This document shows, one piece after another, positions 1 to 5,067 of a stretch of 13,639 nt of DNA; the first letter of the stretch is position 1, and every line of letters starts with the position of its first letter. The position numbers and the translations under genes are program-made. A model generated the notes under the pieces. That model ran no database searches. It was not told the origin of the DNA and was given only the letters and a program-made list of their open reading frames with translations. The DNA lies in NCBI GenBank assembly GCA_020024235.1, contig JAHHUA010000031.1:1-13639 (forward strand), in the 5' to 3' direction. Origin of the DNA: Oscillospiraceae bacterium (GTDB lineage: Bacteria > Bacillota > Clostridia > Oscillospirales > Ruminococcaceae).

Positions 1-27
1 ATTTTCTAAAAAATTTTATTAAATAGC

Positions 28-56
28 TTGAAGTAATCCTTTATTTGTTCTATAAT
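28..56 (+). promoter_or_regulatory. Sigma-A type promoter for the 106-1182 gene
   Basis: A -35 box TTGAAG (28-33, 4 of 6 matches to consensus) is separated by 17 bases from a perfect -10 box TATAAT (51-56). The predicted transcript would begin near 63, giving a leader of about 43 bases with the ribosome binding site GGGGAG at 89-94. The spacing is ideal and the gene has its own terminator, which supports a single-gene transcription unit. Confidence 0.7.
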
Positions 57-100
57 ATACAAGTAAGATTATATACTATAAATTCCTTGGGGAGTGTAAT

Positions 101-109
101 ATGAAATGA
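101..109 (+). other. Two-codon mini-ORF overlapping the start of the 106-1182 gene
   Basis: ATG AAA TGA occupies 101-109, and its stop codon overlaps the ATG at 106 that opens the long gene. The Shine-Dalgarno GGGGAG (89-94) is 6 bases from the mini-ORF start, a better distance than the 11 bases to the long gene start. Ribosomes could therefore start at 101, stop at once and restart at 106. This is seen in the sequence, but the function is inference and it may be chance. Confidence 0.3.
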
Positions 110-1182
110 AATTACCATTTTCTAAAAATAAATCCGATGAAAATAAAAAAGAGAAAAAATCTAAGAAAACCAAACCTGATAAAAACAACGGCAAATTAGC
201 TAAAAACAAAAATTCAAAAAAAGCACAAAATAAGGAAACAAAAACCGTAAATCCGGAAGTTACCAATGAAGGAAAAAAAGATGCTGTAGAAAACAAAAAG
301 AAATATAAAATTGCAATGATTGTTACCATAGCGGTTATTCTTGTAATAATTGCAGTTGTAGTTTTGTTTATTTTTGTTTTCCCAAAGAAAAATAAACAAC
401 CGGATGATAGTTCTATCTCGGATTCATCTGTTTCAGAAAGTATAGAAAATTCCGATGACAGCAGTGAAAACGCCAAAGACAAAGAGCAAGAAAAAGATAA
501 AGAAAAAGATAAAGATAAAGAAAAAAATAAAGACAAGAACAAAGATAAGGATAAAAAGGATACCGAAGAAGAAAGTTCTCAGCTTGTAGATGAAAATGGT
601 GTTCCTTTGGTACCTGACCCTGAATTCGGTCTTATGTCAGTAAATGATGCTATGGAAATTGTAAAAACCCAGTTTGACACAGGAGAATATGAAGTAGAAT
701 TATATGATGAAAAATTGGTAGTGGAAAATAATACATATTCTGCATTCACAATTTCTGATGACGGAAAAATGATAGGATCTCCCATTGTAGTAAACAGAAA
801 AACAGGAGAATATATGTGTTACTACCCTGAACAGATGTTCAGTGATATTATCGACTTCCCTCTTGTTCCGGCTGATGCACAAAATTACACCTGGAATGGT
901 TCTTTTGCAAGAAAAGATGAGTCAGGTAATGTGACCTCCATGCTTACAGTTAAACAGCTCAAAGAAAACGAAATGCATTTTGTTATTTCAACATATGTAA
1001 AAGATGAGTCTGAAACTGTTTCCGGTATTGCAAAGGTTAGAGATAATGTTGCTGTATATACAGACGGGGACTTCTTCCGTATTGAATTTGTAATGTTTGA
1101 CAGTGGTGTAACAGTTACTGAAAGCGGAAAAAATAAACACCAAATTAATGCCACATTTGATGGAAAATACGGTGTAAAATAA
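106..1182 (+). CDS. Lysine-rich single-span membrane protein with extracellular beta-rich domains, function unknown
   Basis: I do not recognise a named family. The 358-residue protein has four visible parts. Residues 1-67 are a highly basic, lysine/asparagine-rich segment that would stay in the cytoplasm. Residues 68-92 are one strongly hydrophobic membrane helix. Residues 98-158 are a serine/aspartate stretch followed by a lysine/aspartate/glutamate low-complexity linker. Residues 170-358 are a folded, probably beta-rich external region. Within the last part, 175-250 resembles a PepSY-like or other small alpha/beta domain (YYPEQMF near 239-245). Residues 260-357 alternate aromatic and polar residues like a lipocalin or beta-barrel fold, ending in FDGKYGVK. 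Both assignments are guesses from residue pattern. There is no cleavable signal or lipobox, so the helix should act as a signal anchor with the C-terminus outside. The start at 106 is the only in-frame start after the ribosome binding site at 89-94. The gene appears monocistronic. Confidence 0.85.
   Translation: MKLPFSKNKSDENKKEKKSKKTKPDKNNGKLAKNKNSKKAQNKETKTVNPEVTNEGKKDAVENKKKYKIAMIVTIAVILVIIAVVVLFIFVFPKKNKQPDDSSISDSSVSESIENSDDSSENAKDKEQEKDKEKDKDKEKNKDKNKDKDKKDTEEESSQLVDENGVPLVPDPEFGLMSVNDAMEIVKTQFDTGEYEVELYDEKLVVENNTYSAFTISDDGKMIGSPIVVNRKTGEYMCYYPEQMFSDIIDFPLVPADAQNYTWNGSFARKDESGNVTSMLTVKQLKENEMHFVISTYVKDESETVSGIAKVRDNVAVYTDGDFFRIEFVMFDSGVTVTESGKNKHQINATFDGKYGVK
475..562 (+). repeat. Purine-rich low-complexity tract encoding a Lys/Asp/Glu linker
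   Basis: The coding strand is almost entirely purine, built from imperfect repeats of AAAGAT, AAAGAA and AAAGAC, and translates as alternating KD and KE pairs (about residues 124-152). The tract can expand or contract in multiples of three without breaking the frame. It encodes a flexible, highly charged spacer between the membrane helix and the external domains of the 106-1182 protein. Confidence 0.75.
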
Positions 1183-1192
1183 CAGGAATTTT

Positions 1193-1239
1193 AAAAAACA
1201 CATCTTATAATTTTACAAAAATTTAAAGATGTGTTTTTT
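1193..1239 (+). terminator. Rho-independent terminator of the 106-1182 gene
   Basis: AAAAAACACATCTT (1193-1206) is perfectly complementary to AAGATGTGTTTTTT (1226-1239), with a 19-base loop. The 3' arm ends in a run of six T. It begins 10 bases after the stop codon. The A/T symmetry would give some termination on the minus strand too, although no minus-strand gene approaches it. Confidence 0.85.
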
Positions 1240-1260
1240 ATGTATATATATTTATTAAAA

Positions 1261-1269
1261 TGATATAAT
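1261..1269 (+). promoter_or_regulatory. Extended -10 promoter for citG
   Basis: TGATATAAT is a perfect extended -10 element (TG at 1261-1262, TATAAT at 1264-1269). The sequence at the -35 distance (TGTATA, 1241-1246) matches consensus at only three positions, as is common for extended -10 promoters. Transcription would start near 1276, about 20 bases before the gene and just beyond the upstream terminator. Confidence 0.6.
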
Positions 1270-1296
1270 TATATCTTTACGATTTTTGAGGTTATG

Positions 1297-2151
1297 ATGA
1301 AAAAAAAAGCATTATGCAGAAATATAGGTGAAATTGTAACCAAAGCTCTGCTTTATGAAGTAACTGCTGGTGTAAAACCCGGATTAGTTGACAGATTTAA
1401 CACAGGTTCCCATACAGATATGGATATTTTTACTTTTATTGACAGCACCTGTGCCATAGGAAGGTTTTTTGAGGATTTTGCCAACATTGGCTATGAATGG
1501 GAAAATTTATCCCCAAGCTGCCTTTTGAGTATACGCCCTTTAGGAATAGAATGTGAAAAAACAATGTTTGCTGCTACAAACGGAATAAACACTCACAAAG
1601 GTGCAGTATTTTCCATGAGTATTATTTCAGCCTGTGCTGCCTATTGTTATAAAATATATGGAAAAATAGAAACAGATACTCTTTGTGATAGCTGTTCAAA
1701 AATTCTCGGAAACATTGCCAATGATTTTAAAAATCTGGAAAATAAAGAAAAACTTACACACGGAGAAAAACTCTATCTGAAATATGGCACAATGGGCATA
1801 AGAGGTGAAGCCTTATCAGGATTTAAATCTGTTAGAAAATATGCTCTTTCCGAGATAAAAAAACTTGATAATCCCATATATAAGAAAGAGGAAGTTTTGA
1901 TAAATACTTTGCTAGCCCTTATTGTCAATGTGGAAGATACCAATATTTTGGCAAGAAGCGATATACAAACCATGAATCTTGCCTCTGCTGTTGCCGCAGA
2001 TTGTCTTAAACTTGGAGGGGCATACACAGATAAAGGTAAAAAAGCCATTTTAAATGCAGATAAACTTTTTTGTGAACTAAATATAAGTCATGGCGGATGT
2101 GCAGATTTATTGGCAGTTACAATAGCCCTATATTTTCTTTCTAAAATTTAA
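1297..2151 (+). CDS. citG: Triphosphoribosyl-dephospho-CoA synthase family protein (CitG/MdcB type)
   Basis: CitG joins the triphosphate of ATP-derived ribose to 3'-dephospho-CoA to make the precursor of the prosthetic group carried by citrate lyase acyl carrier protein (MdcB does this for malonate decarboxylase). Family blocks are clear, numbering from the ATG at 1294: KPGLVDRFNTGSHTDMD at 28-44, TNGINTHKGAVFSMS at 95-109, GIRGEALSGF at 168-177, DTNILARSD at 215-223, and SHGGCADLLA near the C-terminus (265-274). Length, about 285 residues, is normal. Two ATGs are adjacent (1294, 1297). The only Shine-Dalgarno, GAGG at 1288-1291, is 2 bases from the first and 5 from the second, so 1297 is preferred. 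No citrate lyase (citCDEFX) or malonate decarboxylase gene lies in the window and the next operon is unrelated, so the acceptor carrier protein must be elsewhere or the substrate may differ. Confidence 0.88.
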   Translation: MKKKALCRNIGEIVTKALLYEVTAGVKPGLVDRFNTGSHTDMDIFTFIDSTCAIGRFFEDFANIGYEWENLSPSCLLSIRPLGIECEKTMFAATNGINTHKGAVFSMSIISACAAYCYKIYGKIETDTLCDSCSKILGNIANDFKNLENKEKLTHGEKLYLKYGTMGIRGEALSGFKSVRKYALSEIKKLDNPIYKKEEVLINTLLALIVNVEDTNILARSDIQTMNLASAVAADCLKLGGAYTDKGKKAILNADKLFCELNISHGGCADLLAVTIALYFLSKI

Positions 2152-2178
2152 TAAACTGATAAAATACATCTTTCATAT

Positions 2179-2193
2179 ACAGATATTATCTGT
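2179..2193 (+). other. Short inverted repeat downstream of citG (weak terminator or operator)
   Basis: ACAGAT and ATCTGT form a perfect 6-bp inverted repeat around ATT, 28 bases after the citG stop. Only three T follow, so it is weak as a terminator. Its place just upstream of the atp promoter (-35 at 2211) would also suit an operator. The sequence does not decide between these roles, and the element may be incidental. Confidence 0.3.
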
Positions 2194-2210
2194 TTAGTTG
2201 CCTTTTCATA

Positions 2211-2240
2211 TTGATTTTTGTACATATTTTGTAGTATAAT
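2211..2240 (+). promoter_or_regulatory. Promoter of the ATP synthase operon
   Basis: A -35 box TTGATT (2211-2216, 4 of 6) and a perfect -10 box TATAAT (2235-2240) are separated by 18 bases. The transcript would start near 2247, leaving a leader of about 34 bases with GGGAGG at 2266-2271. No other comparably good promoter is visible before atpB, so it is the probable driver of the ten-gene operon. Confidence 0.65.
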
Positions 2241-2280
2241 AACCCTATACAATTAAATTATAAGCGGGAGGTTTACTTAT

Positions 2281-2535
2281 TTGAAAAAAAAGAATAAAAC
2301 CTTTGAATCATTTAAAAACCTTACATTTATTACACAATTTGGTTTGTCGGTTATTTCACCCATAATTATATATGTTTGGTTAGCATCTTGGTTAAAATCC
2401 AAATTTTCTTTGGGGGACTGGATTATGGTGGCTGGGATTATGTTAGGACTTTTTTCAGCATTTTATTCAGGTGTTTCTTTTTTTAGATATGTACTGAAAC
2501 AAGCCGAAAAAAGTCAGGAGGAAAAGGATGAATAA
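2281..2535 (+). CDS. atpZ: AtpZ-like small membrane protein of the ATP synthase operon
   Basis: This 84-residue protein has two membrane helices (about 14-37 and 46-70) joined by a short charged loop, with a lysine-rich N-terminus and a Lys/Glu-rich C-terminal tail. The topology, the LGDWIMVAGIMLGLFSAFYS segment (44-63) and its place as first gene of an atp operon match the AtpZ/'ATPase gene 1' family. Members are thought to help assembly or metal ion supply for the Fo motor, with AtpI. The start is TTG at 2281, 9 bases after GGGAGG (2266-2271). No in-frame ATG or GTG is better placed. The gene overlaps atpI by 8 bases, indicating translational coupling. Family membership rests on context and topology more than on a strict motif. 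Confidence 0.75.
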   Translation: MKKKNKTFESFKNLTFITQFGLSVISPIIIYVWLASWLKSKFSLGDWIMVAGIMLGLFSAFYSGVSFFRYVLKQAEKSQEEKDE

Positions 2536-2917
2536 TGATAGTTCTCCCGTAATTAACGAAACCATACAGATTGCAAAAGGCACATCTGTACTGGTTGTGG
2601 TTTCACTTATTATATGTATATTTACAGATGCTTTTAATCTTCCAATGATTTTGGGATTTTTGATAGGCGGAGCTTATTCAGTATTTAATTTTTATAGGTT
2701 GGGAAAAAGTATTGAAAATATGTTTAAAATGCCTCCTGCCAAAGCTCAAACTTATATGACAGGACAATATTTTGTCAGACTTTTTACCACTGGATTAGTT
2801 ATATTTATCGGCTTTAAAGTCGATTTTATAAACTATTTCGGAATTATCATTTCTCTGATTTTTCCGAAACTCACACTTTTCTTTAGCGAAATTTTCAGAA
2901 AGGAGGAAAAACCGTGA
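2528..2917 (+). CDS. atpI: ATP synthase accessory protein I
   Basis: A 129-residue, very hydrophobic protein with four predicted membrane helices (about 17-34, 37-57, 80-100, 101-122), as in the AtpI (ATP synthase I) family. AtpI proteins are not part of the finished enzyme; in sodium-type and some other synthases they help assemble the ring of c subunits. Position just upstream of atpB is typical. The ATG at 2528 lies 6 bases after a perfect AGGAGG (2516-2521) inside the end of atpZ. The stop overlaps the GTG start of atpB by four bases (GTGA), so translation of atpB is probably coupled to it. AtpI sequences diverge widely, so identification relies on topology, the helix 2 glycines (GFLIGGAYSVFNFYRLG, 43-59) and context. 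Confidence 0.82.
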   Translation: MNNDSSPVINETIQIAKGTSVLVVVSLIICIFTDAFNLPMILGFLIGGAYSVFNFYRLGKSIENMFKMPPAKAQTYMTGQYFVRLFTTGLVIFIGFKVDFINYFGIIISLIFPKLTLFFSEIFRKEEKP

Positions 2918-3630
2918 ATGGTATAGAAATAAATGGCCCTAAGATAATTTGGGAGCTTCCGATTTTTGGCGGCATACCAATTACAGAAACCGTAGTAAAC
3001 TCATGGCTTATCATGGCAATTATATTTTTTACTGCTTTATGGCTTGCACACGACCTTAAAAAAATACCGTCAAAGCGTCAGGTCATAGCGGAAAAACTTG
3101 TAACCATGCTTTATGATTTGGTTGAACAAACCATGGGTAAACGAGGATTTTCTTTTGTGCCCTATATCGGAACATTGTTTGCATTTTCTCTTTTATCCAG
3201 TTTAAGCGGAATGTTTGGTTTAAGAGCGCCCACTGCGGACTACAACACCACACTTTGCTGGGCTTTGGTAACATTTTTCCTTGTTCAATACCAAGGAATA
3301 AAAAACAAAGGAGTCGGTGGTTGGTTACATGGATTTATAGAACCAATGCCTCTTTTACTGCCGCTTAATTTAGTTGGAGAAATAGCTAACCCTATTTCAC
3401 TAAGTTTCCGTCATTACGGAAACATTGCCGCAGGTCTTGTTATTACATCCCTTCTTTACGGAGGATTGTCAGCATTGACCTCAATTATATTCGGCGGTTT
3501 GCAGATACCTATTCTGCAGCTTGGTCTGCCGGCTATATTGTCAATTTATTTTGATGTGTTTACAGCTGCTTTGCAGGCATTTATTTTCTGTATGCTTACT
3601 ATGGTATTCATATCAGGAAATTTTGAATAG
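2914..3630 (+). CDS. atpB: F1Fo ATP synthase subunit a
   Basis: Subunit a is the stator part of the ion channel: ions enter and leave the c ring through its two half-channels. The 238 residues contain the family landmarks: GLRAPTADYNTTL (102-114), the EPMPLLLPLNLVGEIANPIS block (143-162), and SFRHYGN (164-170) with the essential channel arginine at R166 (equivalent to E. coli R210). A C-terminal helix, LQAFIFCMLTMVFISG (220-235), completes the family core. Length is normal for Firmicutes. The start is GTG at 2914, 7 bases after AAAGGAGG (2899-2906), overlapping the atpI stop by four bases. The usual leucine after the channel arginine is a histidine here (RHYGN rather than RLFGN), a modest variation near the ion path. 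Identification is secure. Confidence 0.97.
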   Translation: MNGIEINGPKIIWELPIFGGIPITETVVNSWLIMAIIFFTALWLAHDLKKIPSKRQVIAEKLVTMLYDLVEQTMGKRGFSFVPYIGTLFAFSLLSSLSGMFGLRAPTADYNTTLCWALVTFFLVQYQGIKNKGVGGWLHGFIEPMPLLLPLNLVGEIANPISLSFRHYGNIAAGLVITSLLYGGLSALTSIIFGGLQIPILQLGLPAILSIYFDVFTAALQAFIFCMLTMVFISGNFE

Positions 3631-3639
3631 TTCTTTATA

Positions 3640-3680
3640 TGTAAGAAAACTTACAAAAGAAATAAACTTTTTTTAGGAGG
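3640..3680 (+). promoter_or_regulatory. Intercistronic hairpin and U-rich strong ribosome binding site before atpE
   Basis: TGTAAG (3640-3645) pairs with CTTACA (3650-3655) around an AAAA loop. Further on, seven T (3668-3674) run directly into AGGAGG (3675-3680), 8 bases from the atpE ATG. A U-rich stretch next to a perfect Shine-Dalgarno recalls the translation enhancer before E. coli atpE, which raises c-subunit output. The hairpin is too far from the T run to be a normal terminator and may stabilise or mark a processing site in the mRNA (inference). Confidence 0.5.
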
Positions 3681-3688
3681 AAACAAAT

Positions 3689-3958
3689 ATGGATAGTACA
3701 TTATTGGCAAAAGCAATAGTTTTGGGATGCTCCGCAGTAGGCGCAGGTCTCGCAATGATAGCAGGTATAGGACCTGGTATCGGTCAAGGTTATGCAGCAG
3801 GTCGTGCCGCTGAATCAGTAGGCCGTCAGCCTGAAGCTCAGTCCGACATTACAAGAACAATGCTTCTTGGATGCGCAGTTGCAGAATCAACAGGTATTTA
3901 CGGTTTGGTTGTTGCAATGATTCTCCTCTTTGTAAACCCATTTATCGGCAAACTTTAA
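3689..3958 (+). CDS. atpE: F1Fo ATP synthase subunit c, sodium-binding type
   Basis: Subunit c forms the rotating membrane ring; each copy carries one ion per turn. The 89 residues make the usual two-helix hairpin joined by the polar loop GRQPEA (45-50), with glycine-rich helix 1 (GAGLAMIAGIGPGIGQGYAAG, about 18-38) and helix 2 bearing the ion-binding carboxylate E66. All residues that ligate Na+ in Ilyobacter tartaricus c subunit are present with a one-residue offset: Q33, V64, E66, S67, T68 and Y71 (Q32, V63, E65, S66, T67, Y70 in Ilyobacter). Proton-type c subunits lack this full set. The ring is therefore predicted to use Na+, although such sites can also carry protons at low Na+ or low pH. 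The ATG at 3689 follows AGGAGG by 8 bases. Hairpins flank the gene on both sides. Confidence 0.97.
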   Translation: MDSTLLAKAIVLGCSAVGAGLAMIAGIGPGIGQGYAAGRAAESVGRQPEAQSDITRTMLLGCAVAESTGIYGLVVAMILLFVNPFIGKL

Positions 3959-3973
3959 TAGAGAGTTGCTCTA
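3959..3973 (+). other. Small hairpin between atpE and atpF
   Basis: TAGAG (3959-3963) pairs with CTCTA (3969-3973) around AGTTG, starting inside the atpE stop codon region. No T tract follows, so it is not a terminator. With the hairpin at 3640-3655 it brackets atpE, and it could slow exonucleases or mark mRNA processing. The stem is only 5 bp, so chance is possible. Confidence 0.35.
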
Positions 3974-3998
3974 AGGTTTATGAAAGGAGGAATAACTC

Positions 3999-4520
3999 AT
4001 GTCGCAAGGAGATACATATATGTCGTTCCTTTCAATCGACTGGACACTTGTTTTTATGCTTTGCAACACTCTCATCTTGTTCTTGCTTATGAAGAAGTTC
4101 TTCTTTAAACCTGTTAAAAAGATGATTGATTCCAGACAAAAAGAAGTTGAGAATATTTACGAAGAAGCTAACAAAGCTAATTCCGATGCTCAAAATCTTA
4201 AATCAGAATACGAAAAGCATTTGGCAGGTGCCAGAGAAGAAGCTAACGAAATCGTTAATCTTGCTCAAAAACGCGCTCAGACTCGTTCAGACGAAATCAT
4301 TAAGGAAGCTCATGATAAGTCCGCTGCAATGATTGCAAAGGCAGACGAAGAAATTAAGCTTGAGAGAACAAAGGTTTTGAATGATGTTAAGAGTGAAATT
4401 TCTGATATGGCAGTTATGATTGCACAAAAGGTTGTAGAAAAAGATATTAACTTTGCAGATCATGAAAAACTCATTGAGCAATTCATAGATGGTGTAGGTG
4501 ATACAGCATGGAAGGAATAA
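3999..4520 (+). CDS. atpF: F1Fo ATP synthase subunit b
   Basis: Subunit b is the peripheral stalk that holds the catalytic head still against the turning rotor. The 173-residue form has an N-terminal membrane helix (about 13-35), the KPVKKMIDSRQKEV hinge (37-50), then a long charged heptad-type helix rich in Ala/Glu/Lys to the C-terminus, as expected for the dimerising coiled coil. Only one b gene is present, so the stalk is a b2 homodimer, not b/b'. Two starts look equally good: ATG 3999 after AAAGGAGG (3983-3990, spacing 8) and in-frame ATG 4020 after AAGGAG (4006-4011, spacing 8). The shorter form, 166 residues, begins MSFLSIDWTL and looks more like family members. The gene overlaps atpH by 13 bases. 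Confidence 0.96.
   Translation: MSQGDTYMSFLSIDWTLVFMLCNTLILFLLMKKFFFKPVKKMIDSRQKEVENIYEEANKANSDAQNLKSEYEKHLAGAREEANEIVNLAQKRAQTRSDEIIKEAHDKSAAMIAKADEEIKLERTKVLNDVKSEISDMAVMIAQKVVEKDINFADHEKLIEQFIDGVGDTAWKE
4006..4022 (+). promoter_or_regulatory. Second ribosome binding site and start codon within atpF
   Basis: AAGGAG (4006-4011) precedes an in-frame ATG at 4020 by 8 bases, repeating the arrangement of the first start (AAAGGAGG 3983-3990, ATG 3999). Both ATGs are followed by TCG. Either start could be used; use of the internal one would remove seven residues (MSQGDTY). Confidence 0.5.
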
Positions 4521-5050
4521 TTGCTCAAAGATATGCAGTTTCTCTTTTTGAAGTTGCAAAAGAAGAACATATTCAAGATGAAATCTTGGAAAATATAAAA
4601 TTCCTTCAAGGAATTTTTAAAGAAAATTATGACTTTTTCAGACTTATGAATATTCCAACTGTCCCTAAGGAAGAAAAAATCAGTCTTATCGACAATGTAT
4701 TTAACGGAAATATCAACATATATGTTTTGAATTTCCTGAAAATATTGGCTGAAAAAGGCAGAATAAATTATTTCTTTGAAATAGCTTCTTTTTTTAAGAA
4801 ACTTTATAACAAAGAAAACAATATCAAAGAGGTAGTAGCTGTTACAGCTGTTCCTCTCAATGAAAATCTAAAGTCAAAATTAATTAATAAGCTGCAGGAA
4901 ATTACGGGCAAACGCATTATCATGCAAAATGAAACAGATGCGTCTATTTTGGGCGGTGTTATCCTAAAAATGGAAGACGACCAGTTCGACGGTTCCGTAA
5001 AAGGCAGACTGGATAATCTTAAATCAGTTTTATCCGGTCAGACAGCTTAG
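4508..5050 (+). CDS. atpH: F1Fo ATP synthase subunit delta
   Basis: Subunit delta sits on top of the alpha3beta3 head and ties it to the b stalk. The 180 residues show an N-terminal helical domain (1-105) starting with the typical AQRYAVSLFEVAKEE (6-20), and a C-terminal domain with the family signature DASILGGVILKMEDDQFDGS (144-163) followed by the RLDNLKSVL helix (167-175). Length is standard. The start ATG lies within the end of atpF (13-base overlap). Its Shine-Dalgarno is weak, AGGTG at 4496-4500 with 7 bases spacing, so expression probably relies on coupling to atpF. This suits a subunit needed once per complex. It shares no ancestry with delta of mitochondrial nomenclature, which corresponds to bacterial epsilon. 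Confidence 0.95.
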   Translation: MEGIIAQRYAVSLFEVAKEEHIQDEILENIKFLQGIFKENYDFFRLMNIPTVPKEEKISLIDNVFNGNINIYVLNFLKILAEKGRINYFFEIASFFKKLYNKENNIKEVVAVTAVPLNENLKSKLINKLQEITGKRIIMQNETDASILGGVILKMEDDQFDGSVKGRLDNLKSVLSGQTA

Positions 5051-5067
5051 GAAAGTTGGTGAAAACC

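Noticed and set aside
69..542. Minus-strand open frame of 157 codons, serine/leucine/phenylalanine-rich
   Set aside because: It is the antisense of the lysine/aspartate-rich coding tract; the composition is a mirror of AAA/GAT codons and there is no good ribosome site.
475..562. Repeat tract considered as a CRISPR-like or tandem DNA repeat element
   Set aside because: Units are short, imperfect, in-frame and without spacers; it encodes a protein linker.
2152..2280. Riboswitch or leader RNA before the atp operon
   Set aside because: The gap is 129 bases and the predicted leader after the promoter is only about 34 bases, too short for a riboswitch; no known aptamer motif was recognised.
3640..3674. 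Possible terminator between atpB and atpE (hairpin then T run)
   Set aside because: The T run begins 12 bases after the 6-bp stem, too far for intrinsic termination, and the operon must continue.
3871..4092. Plus-strand frame spanning the atpE-atpF junction
   Set aside because: Overlaps the ends of both real genes in another frame; no start signals of its own.
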